DNA of 63,558 nt from NCBI RefSeq assembly GCF_000964425.1, contig NZ_BANF01000050.1:1-63558 (forward strand). Reading direction: 5' to 3'. This DNA comes from Komagataeibacter intermedius TF2 (GTDB lineage Bacteria; Pseudomonadota; Alphaproteobacteria; Acetobacterales; Acetobacteraceae). Under the pieces are notes generated by a model, which worked only from the letters and a program-made list of their open reading frames with translations, did no database searches and was not told where the DNA came from. The position numbers and the translations under genes were made by a program. Every line of letters begins with the position of its first letter. Positions within the stretch are counted from its first letter, which is position 1. Below are positions 1 through 8,672 of the stretch, in pieces.

Positions 1-17
1 GCCGCCAGCCAGTCCCG

Positions 18-1217
18 TCAGGCGACGGCCATGCGCGGCTGGCGGATGGCGCGATAGGTCAGGAACAGCAGCCCGGTGGCCGCCACCAGGGCGACGACGG
101 CAAACAGGAAATAATCGGTCCATGTCGTGGTGGAAAAATAGAGCGAGGGCACCAGCACGGACGAGACCGATATGAACTGCCCCACAATGCCCGACACCAC
201 CCCGCGCGCGTTGCCGCTGCCAGCCACGGCGGGCAGCAGGGACATGGCGCTGCCGCTGAGGCTGCTATAGGCGAACATCCACACGAACAGCCCGACAGAG
301 GCAAGGATGATGCCCGAAGGCGGGAAGAACAGCATGAACTGTGCGCCTGTCCCCACCACCGCCATGATGACGAACAGCATGAGCGCGCGCTGCTGCGTGC
401 TGGCCAGCAGGCTGATCAGGCCACCGCCAAGCAGCATGACGACAATCTTGATCAGCGCCACTTCGGTCGAGGTGGTGCCAAGGCTTACGGAATGGGCATG
501 CGCGAGATAGGTCGGGGCGACAAGGCTGGTCCCGTAGGCAATGCCGTTGGGCAGCGCCACGCTTAGCGACAGTGTCAGCACCCGTGCAAAGGCCGGGCGC
601 ACCTGTGGCGCATTTTCCGTGGTCGCGGCTTTGCGGGCAGGCCCGTCTTCGCGCAGGCGCATGAGGAACATCCAGCCCCCCACAAGGGCAATGACCATCA
701 GCCCGATATGGAACAGGCAGGCCATGGCCCAGTTGCCATTGTGCAGGAAGGGCACCGCCAGCAGCAGCCCGGCGGAATAGCCGGCCGGCGCGAAAGTCGA
801 CCAGAAGGCCAGCGCGCGTGAACGCATGTCCTGCGGCAGGTAGTTCATGAGCAGCGCGGGCGATGTGGTGGTGGCATAGGCAAACCCGCACCCCGCCAGC
901 ATCAGCCCGATGCGGAAGGGCCAGATGTCATGCGCGCTCATCAGCAGGACATCACCCGCCACCGTCAGGAAAACGGACAGCACGAAGCTCCTGCGCACGC
1001 CGATCCTGTCCACCGTCATGCCGAATATGAAGGACAGGATCGCGGCGGGAAGTGAAAAGAAGGACAGGCCCTTGCCCACCATGCCGGGCGAGACATGCTG
1101 TATGTCCGCTATCGTATGGATGAACGGTACGACCAGGCCCACCACCGCCATGGACGCGGCGGCATAGAGGTAGATGATCAGGATCAGGCCGATATTGAAC
1201 GTCTTGTCCCGGTTCAT
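18..1217 (-). CDS. MFS transporter
   Basis: A 399-residue, highly hydrophobic protein that fits a 12-helix major facilitator. The conserved loop between helices 2 and 3 is visible as GMTVDRIGVRRS near residues 66-77. It would import or export a small organic solute across the inner membrane; the substrate cannot be read from the sequence. It is the last gene of a minus-strand operon (quinone reductase, FolD, MTHFR-like, exported lipase/esterase, MFS) and starts 14 bases after the lipase stop. By position it may carry the product released by the upstream esterase, which is inference. Confidence 0.85.
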   Translation of the reverse strand: MNRDKTFNIGLILIIYLYAAASMAVVGLVVPFIHTIADIQHVSPGMVGKGLSFFSLPAAILSFIFGMTVDRIGVRRSFVLSVFLTVAGDVLLMSAHDIWPFRIGLMLAGCGFAYATTTSPALLMNYLPQDMRSRALAFWSTFAPAGYSAGLLLAVPFLHNGNWAMACLFHIGLMVIALVGGWMFLMRLREDGPARKAATTENAPQVRPAFARVLTLSLSVALPNGIAYGTSLVAPTYLAHAHSVSLGTTSTEVALIKIVVMLLGGGLISLLASTQQRALMLFVIMAVVGTGAQFMLFFPPSGIILASVGLFVWMFAYSSLSGSAMSLLPAVAGSGNARGVVSGIVGQFISVSSVLVPSLYFSTTTWTDYFLFAVVALVAATGLLFLTYRAIRQPRMAVA

Positions 1218-1231
1218 GACCGTTCGCCTTT

Positions 1232-2527
1232 TCAGTTGTTCCAGGGAATGCCCGGTGTTGCCTGCTGGATGGGGCCCGGCGGCGCCAGCGTGGCGCAGGT
1301 GCTGGCGATATGCTTCCCCTTCATTAGCCGTTTCACGAATGGCAGGGAATCCTGTGCCGAGACATTGACCGCCCCGTTATGGGTCAGCCCCGGATATTCA
1401 TGCCAGCTGACCGTCGTGCCCGCGTCGCACATCGCGGCCACGGCATTGTACTGCCCCGCGGTTCCGGCTTCGCCATCCGCAAGGCCGGTGCCGACAAAGA
1501 CAGGCATGTGGATATGGCCATCAGGGATGTCGAACGCATCTGCATGGCTTTTTTCATAATCCGACAGTTTCGCGTTGAACAGCGCGGGTGATGAAATGTG
1601 CTTCTTCGCCGCATAGTCGAACAGGTTATGCAGGCACGATGTCTGGGCCTGCCGGGCGTAATCCTTCCCTTCCGGCGTCAGGACCGTGCTGGCGTCCCGT
1701 GTGGGGTTCAGGCTCTGGTCCGTGCCTTCCACCCGCAGCATGGCAAAGGCGGAATCCATCTGTGTCGGATCGGTATAGACGGCGGGAATGGGGCTGTGCG
1801 GCGCATTGGCGGGAACCCTGAACCCGGCCACGACACCTGTCGCCACCACGCCCAGAATGTTCAGGTCCGGGGCATGGGTGGGCGCAAGCCACGCCGTGCC
1901 CAGTGCGGCCCCCGACCCCTGTGACTGTCCCACCAGCACGATCCTGTTACGCAGCAGCGTGGGGAACTGCTTCAGCGCCGCATGCAGGCCATCCAGCACG
2001 CTGTAGCCTTCGGGGCGGTACAGCAGGTAGGGATGCGGCCCCTTCGTGCCCAGTCCCTGATAGTCCGTTGCGACAATGGCGAAACCTGCGGCAAGCCAGC
2101 GCGCCAGATAGGCCCGGTCGCGCGATGAATAGCCCCGCCATGATGGCGCGCATACATCCGCCACCCCTGTCGTGCCGTGTTCCCATGCAATAACGGGCCA
2201 GCCATGCCTGGGCGGTTTGCCGCGTGGCAGCAGGATCTGGCCCGAGACGGCAGTGGTCGTGTCCGCCCCCACCCCGCTTGTCGCGCTGTACAGCGTGCGG
2301 ATGCCGCGCGCGGTCCCGTCCGGCAGGTGGGCGGTGTCCATGTCTTCGGTCCGGATCATGGTGCCGGGGGCGGGCAGCGTCACCCCGTCGGTGTCATAGA
2401 AGGCGCTGACGCCGCCATCACCGTACGGACTGGCCGTGTGCGGTGGCGTTGCGGCAGGGGCTGGCGTGGCCACCATGATGGCGCAGGTCGCCAGGAGTGA
2501 CGCGAAGAAGGGACGTGTATCGGACAT
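1232..2527 (-). CDS. Exported alpha/beta hydrolase, secretory lipase (LIP) family
   Basis: A 431-residue hydrolase with an N-terminal signal peptide (hydrophobic LLATCAIMVATPAPAA, residues 10-25), so it acts outside the cytoplasm. The fold resembles the secretory lipase family: an oxyanion-type EHGTTG stretch, the nucleophile elbow GQSQGSG with Ser about residue 202, and a late His in the GLTHNGA segment. Likely activity is hydrolysis of an ester or acylglycerol. An ATG six bases upstream is too close to the GGGA ribosome binding site, so the ATG at 2527 is preferred; the frame stays open further upstream but reads into the next gene. It sits between the MTHFR-like and MFS genes of an apparent operon. 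Exact substrate unknown. Confidence 0.78.
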   Translation of the reverse strand: MSDTRPFFASLLATCAIMVATPAPAATPPHTASPYGDGGVSAFYDTDGVTLPAPGTMIRTEDMDTAHLPDGTARGIRTLYSATSGVGADTTTAVSGQILLPRGKPPRHGWPVIAWEHGTTGVADVCAPSWRGYSSRDRAYLARWLAAGFAIVATDYQGLGTKGPHPYLLYRPEGYSVLDGLHAALKQFPTLLRNRIVLVGQSQGSGAALGTAWLAPTHAPDLNILGVVATGVVAGFRVPANAPHSPIPAVYTDPTQMDSAFAMLRVEGTDQSLNPTRDASTVLTPEGKDYARQAQTSCLHNLFDYAAKKHISSPALFNAKLSDYEKSHADAFDIPDGHIHMPVFVGTGLADGEAGTAGQYNAVAAMCDAGTTVSWHEYPGLTHNGAVNVSAQDSLPFVKRLMKGKHIASTCATLAPPGPIQQATPGIPWNN

Positions 2528-2627
2528 GGGCATATCCCGGATGAACGAAGGAATGGAAAATATTATGACGATAACGTAACGTATTGAAAATGAATTATGC
2601 CGCCATAAGCCACCGGCGGCATGTGTC

Positions 2628-3500
2628 TTATGGCCTGCCGCTGGCCTCCCGCCACCCCAGCGTACGCGCCACGGCCCCGAATGGAAAGAAATGGAAGCCC
2701 CGGAACAGGGAATTCCCGTCACCGGCGACCGCCCGGGCGACGGGCTGGATCACCTGTTCTGGCGCGCCGGGCCAGAACCAGCGGTGCAGCCGGTGGCGCT
2801 GCCCCTTCAGGAACTGCAGCGACTGCCCGACCCCGCATTTCAGGCCATAACGGACCAGCATGCGCGGGGAAATCAGACCGGGCAGCCCCACGTGCACCGG
2901 CAGCGTGATCCCGTTATCGCGCAGCCCCCGTTCCCATTGTAGCAGCGGGCCGGGATCAAAGCAGAGCTGGCTTACGATACGGATGTCAAGATCGTCCTGC
3001 TGGCCGATATCCTGCTTCATGCGCAGGAAGGACAGTGCCTGCTCCGGTGGAATGACGGGTGATCCTTCGGGGTGGCCGGCCACGTATATCCGGCGTATGC
3101 CGCTGTCCTGCAGCATGCGCGTGCGCAGGACGGCAACCGTATCGGCAAAACAGCCCGCCGGTGTCGCCCCGCCACCCGCGATAAGCAGTACCCGGTCCGT
3201 CTGCAGTTCCTGCGTCACGGCCTGCGCGATCATCTGCAACATGGGCACATCGGCTATGGCGCGTGCGGGCAGGTGCGGCACGGGCACGCAGCCCCATTGC
3301 CGTATCCTGTGGCAGGCCGCCAACGTCGGCCCGAACGGTTCGCCCGTCAGCCAGGTTATGAAAACGGTGGTGCCGGGCGGCAGGGCGTCGGGACGTCGCC
3401 GTGCCGTGCTGACATAGCCGGGCGTCATTTCGATGGAGCTTTCATGCACCAGACGCCGGGTCGTACGGTCAACCGCCGCGCGGAATTGGGAATCAGACAT
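2628..3500 (-). CDS. Methylenetetrahydrofolate reductase-like protein
   Basis: About 290 residues with the layout of the MTHFR TIM barrel: an early acidic residue in SSIEMTPG at the position of the catalytic Glu of MetF, PVPHLPAR, an AGGGATPAG loop, the YVAGHPEG strand, LRMKQD and VSQLCFD. MetF uses FAD and NADH to reduce 5,10-methylene-THF to 5-methyl-THF; divergent members occur in methyl-catabolism clusters and may run in the oxidative direction. The ATG at 3500 overlaps the end of folD by eight bases, indicating translational coupling. Together with two FolD proteins it forms a one-carbon branch, probably separate from the housekeeping enzymes. The direction and methyl source are unknown. 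Confidence 0.75.
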   Translation of the reverse strand: MSDSQFRAAVDRTTRRLVHESSIEMTPGYVSTARRRPDALPPGTTVFITWLTGEPFGPTLAACHRIRQWGCVPVPHLPARAIADVPMLQMIAQAVTQELQTDRVLLIAGGGATPAGCFADTVAVLRTRMLQDSGIRRIYVAGHPEGSPVIPPEQALSFLRMKQDIGQQDDLDIRIVSQLCFDPGPLLQWERGLRDNGITLPVHVGLPGLISPRMLVRYGLKCGVGQSLQFLKGQRHRLHRWFWPGAPEQVIQPVARAVAGDGNSLFRGFHFFPFGAVARTLGWREASGRP

Positions 3501-4344
3501 TCGTAGCCGCCACATCCAGGATATTGTGCAGGAGCATCATGCGGGTCATGCCGCCAAAACTTTCGTCGGGCGGCGTGATCCAGCCATCATGCATGGTCAT
3601 GTCGGCAGACAGGTCGCCCGTCATCCGTCCGTCATGCCAGGTCATGCCAACGCCAATCACGGTTGTGCCGGGGCGCAGCATGCCGGGTGTCAGCATGCCG
3701 GGAACGCCGGCGGCGGCAATGACGATGTCTGCCTGCCGCGTGCTGTCCGCAATATCGCGCGACCGGCTGTGCAGGACTGTGACATCGGCGTTGCCATGCA
3801 TGCTCCTGCCCCCCAGCAGGAGGGCCGCAGGCAGTCCGACAAGTTCCCCGCGCCCGATGATCGTGACCCGCAGGCCAGCAAGGTCCGAGTGGACCCGGGC
3901 CAGAATGTGGGCGATCCCGCGCACGGTACACGCAATGATGCCGGGCGTTGCATCATGCAGCGTCATGACATTGCAAGGATGCAGTCCGTCCACATCCTTG
4001 TGGACCGCAATGGCGCGGCATACGGCGCGTGCATCCAGATGGGACGGCAACGGCAACTGGACCATGACGCCATGATACAGCGGGTCAGCATTCAGCCGGG
4101 CGATGTGATCCAGTAATGCGGCCTGCCCGATGGTGGGCGGCAGGTCGTGCGCATCAACATGGATGCCCGCGTCACGGCAGTTTTCCACCTTGCGCGAAAT
4201 ATACAGGCGGCTCTGTTCATCGGTCCCGACACTGAGCAGCGCGAGCGCGGGTGTCACACCCCGACGTGCGAGTTCCCCCGCGCGCTGCCGGGCGCTGTCC
4301 ATAAGCCCTGCCGTGATGAAGTCGAGGTTGAAAAGGGTGGCCAT
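3493..4344 (-). CDS. folD: FolD-family protein 1, cyclohydrolase site intact, altered cofactor loop
   Basis: A 283-residue member of the methylene-THF dehydrogenase/methenyl-THF cyclohydrolase family. The cyclohydrolase residues are present: Tyr48 and Lys52 in YISRK, Gln96 in VQLPLP and Asp119 in KDVDG. The Rossmann loop reads GRGELVGLP (165-172). The normally near-invariant PGGVGPMT loop is replaced by PDESFGGMT (259-267), and the usual PCTP motif is ACTV. The family interconverts 5,10-methylene-THF and 10-formyl-THF in the cytosol with NADP. It is coupled to the MTHFR-like gene by an 8-base overlap and follows the quinone reductase by 24 bases. A second, differently degenerate FolD lies on the other side of the IclR gene. 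Confidence 0.85.
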   Translation of the reverse strand: MATLFNLDFITAGLMDSARQRAGELARRGVTPALALLSVGTDEQSRLYISRKVENCRDAGIHVDAHDLPPTIGQAALLDHIARLNADPLYHGVMVQLPLPSHLDARAVCRAIAVHKDVDGLHPCNVMTLHDATPGIIACTVRGIAHILARVHSDLAGLRVTIIGRGELVGLPAALLLGGRSMHGNADVTVLHSRSRDIADSTRQADIVIAAAGVPGMLTPGMLRPGTTVIGVGMTWHDGRMTGDLSADMTMHDGWITPPDESFGGMTRMMLLHNILDVAATNV

Positions 4345-4368
4345 CGTCGTTCCGCCGTTTCAGTGCGA

Positions 4369-4950
4369 TCAGTAGCTGAGCATGGTGTCCCTGACGCGCC
4401 CCATGAAACGGTCGCGCGCGGCCAGAGTGGTGTTGTTCATGTTGTAAAGCGCCAGATAGTCCACCTTGACCCGGCGGTTCATGACCGCGCGCAGGAAACG
4501 GGTGCCGTTCTTGCGCGGCGGGTCACCCAGAATGAACGCCCTGTGCCGTGGTGAGCCATAGGTGGTTATGGTCGAGACGCGCCGGATGTTGGAAAACCCG
4601 GGCGACAGCACGCCATCAATCAGCTTGAACGACACATCAGGCAGGAAGACGCGGTCGAAATATCCCTTGAGAATGGCGGGCCAGCCAAAATTCCAGACCG
4701 GGTGGCACAGCACAAGTGCTTCGGCCGTCTGCAGGCGGCGCACGTAATTGGCCACGTGTTTCTGGTTGATGGCGGGATCATGATAGATCTCCCGGTCTTC
4801 CGCGCTCAGGACCGGATTGAAATTTTCCCGATAAAGATCAAGGTCATCCACTTCATGCCCGGCCTGCTTGAGGGAGCGTACCGCCAGTTCATGCAGGGCG
4901 GCGTTGAAGCTGTCCGTAAGGGGATGGGCATAGATGACGTGTACTTTCAT
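4369..4950 (-). CDS. Flavodoxin-fold NAD(P)H:quinone oxidoreductase
   Basis: A 193-residue protein of the NQO1/MdaB/KefF family. It shows the FMN-binding start KVHVIYAHPLTDSFNAAL, the DLYRENFNP segment typical of the family, HPVWNFGWPAILKGYFDRVF (central FMN/quinone site) and a TTYGSPRH loop. It would transfer two electrons from NAD(P)H to a quinone or related electrophile in the cytosol. It is the first gene of the minus-strand one-carbon operon and faces the IclR gene across an intergenic region with an IclR-type operator, suggesting induction by the regulator's ligand, possibly an aromatic or quinone-like compound (inference). Confidence 0.85.
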   Translation of the reverse strand: MKVHVIYAHPLTDSFNAALHELAVRSLKQAGHEVDDLDLYRENFNPVLSAEDREIYHDPAINQKHVANYVRRLQTAEALVLCHPVWNFGWPAILKGYFDRVFLPDVSFKLIDGVLSPGFSNIRRVSTITTYGSPRHRAFILGDPPRKNGTRFLRAVMNRRVKVDYLALYNMNNTTLAARDRFMGRVRDTMLSY

Positions 4951-4981
4951 GGCGCAGCCTGACCGACATGGTGGAAGAATG

Positions 4982-5006
4982 TGTTCGAAAATCGAACATA
5001 AGTTCG
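4982..5006. promoter_or_regulatory. IclR-family (PcaU/PobR-like) operator
   Basis: A perfect inverted repeat TGTTCGA-AAA-TCGAACA (4982-4998) is followed by a third GTTCG half-site (5002-5006). Operators of PcaU, PobR and PcaR regulators have this architecture: a GTTCGATAATCGCAC-like palindrome, with an added direct repeat in the Acinetobacter cases. The site starts 32 bases upstream of the quinone reductase start and lies about 120 bases upstream of the IclR gene, so it can serve both divergent promoters. Confidence 0.65.
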
Positions 5007-5127
5007 TTATTGATTTATGTTAGTCAGATATGATTTTCTTGCGCAAGACATTATTTCGAAGCTGCATCATTGCCGCCCGCATGCCTGCCGGTTGCGGGTT
5101 CCTGTCCACCTGTCCTGACGGATTGAA

Positions 5128-5871
5128 ATGACCGAAGCCGATTCCGAAACATCCCTGACCTTCGCCAAGGGGCTGGCCGTTCTCCGCGCGTTCGATGCGG
5201 GCGGAAAAGGCATGACGATGGCCGATCTGGCCCGGAAGCTGAATTATACCCGCGCCACGACGCGGCGGCTGGTCCGCACGCTGGAAACGCTGGGATATGT
5301 CACGGTGGACAACGCCCTCTACATGCCGACACCGCAGACCCTCAAGCTGGGCCTGGGTTTTCTGCAGAGCCGTTCGGTAGGGCAGCTGATCGGCCCTGTC
5401 CTGCGCGAGGAATCCGTTGTGCTGGGGGAACCGATTTCGCTGGCGCTGCTGTCGGGCCCGGAACTGATCTATGTCGTCCATGCCCCGACCTCCGCCAAGA
5501 TCGAGACGGCGGGCTATACCATCGGCAGCAGCCTGCCGCTTGCGACAACCGCCATGGGGCAGGCCACGCTAGCCTTCCGCGCGGCGGTGGATGATGCCCC
5601 CTCCCCGCCCTGCGGTCTGTCCGTGCCCGACAGGCAGGCACTGGGGCCTGTCCTTGCCACCATCCGCGCCCGGGGATTTGCCCATATGTCCAACGCGGAT
5701 GAACGGGGCTTCTGCGCCATTGCCGTGCCCGCCTTCGGGCTGAAGACGGACGATGCGGTCGGGGCGCTGGGCATTGTTTATCCCGACGGGCAGTATGACA
5801 TGGACCACCTGCTGGGCGTCATCGTGCCAAACCTGCAGAAATGCGCGCGCTACATTGCCACTGCCCTGTAG
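5128..5871 (+). CDS. IclR-family transcriptional regulator
   Basis: A 247-residue DNA-binding regulator. An N-terminal winged helix-turn-helix (about 12-75; MADLARKLNYTRATTRRLVRTL) is followed by the IclR effector domain, with the diagnostic LPLATTAMGQATLAF and ADERGFCAIAVP segments. It most resembles the PcaR/PobR/PcaU branch (EADSETSLTFAKGLAVLRAFD start), whose ligands are aromatic acids or lactones. It is divergent from the quinone reductase-FolD-MTHFR-lipase-MFS operon and 12 bases upstream of the second folD, so it probably controls both units through the dyad at 4982-5006. Confidence 0.9.
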   Translation: MTEADSETSLTFAKGLAVLRAFDAGGKGMTMADLARKLNYTRATTRRLVRTLETLGYVTVDNALYMPTPQTLKLGLGFLQSRSVGQLIGPVLREESVVLGEPISLALLSGPELIYVVHAPTSAKIETAGYTIGSSLPLATTAMGQATLAFRAAVDDAPSPPCGLSVPDRQALGPVLATIRARGFAHMSNADERGFCAIAVPAFGLKTDDAVGALGIVYPDGQYDMDHLLGVIVPNLQKCARYIATAL

Positions 5872-5883
5872 GGAGACATCATC

Positions 5884-6798
5884 ATGATCCGTATTATCGA
5901 CAGCCGGCCATTACTGGACGCGTTCCTTGCGGCGTTGCGTCCCGCCGCCGGGCGCGTGACGCAGGCAACGGGCGGCGCACCCGTGCTGTCCATTGTCCGT
6001 GCGGCTGAAAATGCCGGAAGTGCGGCCTATGCCGCACGCATCCGCGCTACCGCCGCGCAGGCGGGCATCACCTGCCACGAGGTGCCGCTGGACGCCCGGA
6101 TGGATGGTGCGGCGCTATGTGCGCAGGTTGCGGCCGTGTCGGCCATGCCCGGGGTCAATGGCATGATCGTGCTTCTGCCCCTGCCTGCTGGCGTCAGCGT
6201 GCCGCAGGTCATGGCGCAGGTGGACCCGGACAAGGACGTGGACTGCCAGCAGCCGCTCAACCTGGGCCGGGTCATGGCGGGAACCCCGCTTTACCTGCCG
6301 TGCACGGCCACGGCGGCCGTGACGCTGGCGCAGGGGATGCTGGGCGACCTTGCCGGTGTGAACTGCGCCGTGATCGGGGCTTCGGCCAGCGTGGGCCGTC
6401 CGCTGGCGTTACAGCTGCTTGACCGGGGGGCGACGGTGGAAATCGTGCATATCCGGACCCGTGACATTGCGGACCATGCCCGTCGGGCACAGGTCATTTT
6501 CGCGGCCGCCGGCCATGCCGGGCTGGTGGATGCGGCATGGGTATCACCCGGCGCGGTGCTGGTTGATATTGGCGTCAATGCCGACCCGACCGGCAGGCCG
6601 GGTGTGGTGGGTGACATCGACGTGGCCGCCGTGGCGCAGCACGCCGCCGCCATTACGGCTGTCCCCGATGGGGTCGGCCCGATGACGACGGGCATCCTGC
6701 TGGCCAACACGGTGCATGCAGCCAGCAGGCAGGCGGGGCTGGACTTTACCTATCCCGACCTGACCACCCTGCCCGCCTGTCAGGCGCTGCGTCTGTAA
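5884..6798 (+). CDS. FolD-family protein 2, cyclohydrolase residues lost
   Basis: A 304-residue FolD paralogue. The dehydrogenase half is fairly well kept: IGASASVGRP (164-172), VLVDIGVN and PDGVGPMTTGILL near the C-terminus. The cyclohydrolase site is not: Tyr49 remains, but the catalytic Lys of the YxxxK motif is Ile53 (YAARI), and the Gln of VQLPLP is Leu97 (VLLPLP); KDVDG is KDVDC. In human MTHFD1 the equivalent Lys56 and Gln100 are needed for cyclohydrolase activity, so this protein is predicted to be a monofunctional dehydrogenase. It follows the IclR gene by 12 bases and ends at a strong hairpin. It may act together with FolD 1 as a split bifunctional enzyme. Confidence 0.82.
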   Translation: MIRIIDSRPLLDAFLAALRPAAGRVTQATGGAPVLSIVRAAENAGSAAYAARIRATAAQAGITCHEVPLDARMDGAALCAQVAAVSAMPGVNGMIVLLPLPAGVSVPQVMAQVDPDKDVDCQQPLNLGRVMAGTPLYLPCTATAAVTLAQGMLGDLAGVNCAVIGASASVGRPLALQLLDRGATVEIVHIRTRDIADHARRAQVIFAAAGHAGLVDAAWVSPGAVLVDIGVNADPTGRPGVVGDIDVAAVAQHAAAITAVPDGVGPMTTGILLANTVHAASRQAGLDFTYPDLTTLPACQALRL

Positions 6799-6810
6799 TC
6801 ACGGCGCGCG

Positions 6811-6849
6811 ATCCGCCGCCGGGGGTGACTGTCCACTCCGGCGGCGGAT
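6811..6849. terminator. Bidirectional hairpin between convergent genes
   Basis: Perfect 12-bp inverted repeat ATCCGCCGCCGG (6811-6822) and CCGGCGGCGGAT (6838-6849) with a 15-base loop, in the 58-base gap between the convergent folD 2 and adenine deaminase genes. There is no long T-run, so it could terminate weakly or protect both 3' ends. Confidence 0.6.
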
Positions 6850-6856
6850 GTGCGCA

Positions 6857-8623
6857 TCAGGCCAGAACGCAGTCGGTCACGACTTCCCCGGTCATGCCCG
6901 ATGTAATGCCCATATCCGTCACATGCGGTCCGGGGTTGCAGGCAAGGCTTGCACCGATCATGAGCTTGATGACGGCGGTATGGCCGTTCCATGTCGTGAC
7001 GGATGCGCAGGCGTCGCGCACGGCGTTGAACTGACGGGCGACCTGCGCGGGGTCTGCAGCCGACAGCAGGCCGCAGACCGGCAGTTCAAGATGCGCCAGC
7101 ACCCTGCCGTCGCGCACGGCCACCATGCCACCGCCCGATTTGATCAGGGTATTGGCGGCCAGCATCATGTCCGCTTCCCCCCGGCCGATCACGGCCAGGT
7201 TGTGGCTGTCATGCAGCACGGTGGTGGCGACCGCGCCCGACCATTCTCCCCAGCCTTCCAGAATGCCAAGGCCCGGCACGTCGGATGCGCCATAGCGGTT
7301 GAACACGGCCATCAGCGCCGCATCCTCGGGAATGACGACATGACCGTCCCTGACCGCAACATCACGTTCACCCCACCGGGTGGTACGGGGTATCGCCACG
7401 GTGCGCACGCGGGCGTGGGTTCCGCTGGCGCGGATGTAAAAAGACTGTTCCGTCGTCAGCGCAAGCTTCATGGTTTCGGTCGGCGCGGTCACGGGATCGG
7501 GCCGCAATGCTTCGCACAGCTCCCCGTTTTCCGCTACGTGGCGGCCGGATGCAAAGACGTGATGCGCCCGGAATTCCGCCAGGTCGTCAAACACCACCAG
7601 ATCGGCCCGCCGCCCCGGTGCGACAAGGCCAAGGTCACGGCGCTGCAGGCGCATGGCGGTGTTCAGCGTCGCCGCCCGCAATGCCTGGACCGGGTCCAGC
7701 CCGAGCTGTACCAGGCGGCGCAGCATGTACGCCATGCCGCCACGGCTGACGAGGTCATCGGGGAAAATGTCGTCCGTGCACAGGGTGACGGTCTGCGGAA
7801 CGTATCCCAACTTGTGGAACAGGGCCACCGCCTGCGGCAGGATGTCCTCGTGCGAGACGCGCAGTTCGATCGTCATGCCCGCGCGGATCTTTTCCAGCAG
7901 GTCGGCTTCGCTGGTGATCTCGTGGTCGGATTCAATTCCTGCGGCAAGGAAGCCCTGCAGGCCCTTGCCCGCAAGGTCGCGCGCATGGCCGCAGACCAGC
8001 TTGCCACTGTCCAGCCCCGCCTGCGTAATGCTGCGCATGAGCGGGCTGCGCGCCAGCACGCCGCGCATGTCCATGATCTCGGCCACGCCGCCCACTTCCG
8101 GCCACGACAGCATTTCCTGCATGGCCGCGCCGTCGAACGTGGCCCCCGAACGCTCCAGCCCCGGCGCGGACGGCACGCATGATGGCGCCAGCACGATAAT
8201 GCGCAGCGGCAGCCCGCGTGATGCGGCAATGGCCCAGCGCACCGCCTCCAGCCCGCCCACGTTGCCCACTTCATGCGGGTCCCAGCAGATGGTTGTCGTC
8301 CCCTGCGGCACGACAACGCCGGCATAGGTGCGCGGCGTGACCATTGAGCTTTCGATATGCAGGTGCGAATCAATCAGCCCGGGCGCGACAATGCGTCCGC
8401 CAAGGTCGATGACCTCGCCCGCTTCGCGAAAGGTGCCGCGCGGGTGGACGCTGGCGATCAGCGGGCCGACCAGCCCCACATCCGCATCGCGGACCTCACC
8501 CGTCGCCACGTCGGCCACGCGGCCGTTGACCAGCAGGGTATCGAATGCCTCCTGCCCCTGCGCCGCCCGGACCGCCCGGTCGCGCAGCGCGGGATCATTC
8601 AGGTCGGGATATGGTGAGTTCAT
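6857..8623 (-). CDS. ade: Adenine deaminase
   Basis: A 588-residue amidohydrolase of the Ade family, the usual length. It shows the metal site PGLIDSHLHIESSMV, the GTTTICWDPHEVGNV segment specific to adenine deaminases, and C-terminal features such as VLHDSHNLAVIGR and GGGMVAVRDGRVLA. It converts adenine to hypoxanthine and ammonia in the cytosol. It lies 49 bases downstream of an AzgA-type purine permease and a GntR regulator in one direction, forming an uptake-and-deamination unit. It supplies hypoxanthine for salvage or catabolism in the wider nucleobase cluster. Confidence 0.93.
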   Translation of the reverse strand: MNSPYPDLNDPALRDRAVRAAQGQEAFDTLLVNGRVADVATGEVRDADVGLVGPLIASVHPRGTFREAGEVIDLGGRIVAPGLIDSHLHIESSMVTPRTYAGVVVPQGTTTICWDPHEVGNVGGLEAVRWAIAASRGLPLRIIVLAPSCVPSAPGLERSGATFDGAAMQEMLSWPEVGGVAEIMDMRGVLARSPLMRSITQAGLDSGKLVCGHARDLAGKGLQGFLAAGIESDHEITSEADLLEKIRAGMTIELRVSHEDILPQAVALFHKLGYVPQTVTLCTDDIFPDDLVSRGGMAYMLRRLVQLGLDPVQALRAATLNTAMRLQRRDLGLVAPGRRADLVVFDDLAEFRAHHVFASGRHVAENGELCEALRPDPVTAPTETMKLALTTEQSFYIRASGTHARVRTVAIPRTTRWGERDVAVRDGHVVIPEDAALMAVFNRYGASDVPGLGILEGWGEWSGAVATTVLHDSHNLAVIGRGEADMMLAANTLIKSGGGMVAVRDGRVLAHLELPVCGLLSAADPAQVARQFNAVRDACASVTTWNGHTAVIKLMIGASLACNPGPHVTDMGITSGMTGEVVTDCVLA

Positions 8624-8672
8624 ATGTCCTGTTCTTTCATGATGGAAGGATGGGTCGCCACAGGGCCGCGCG

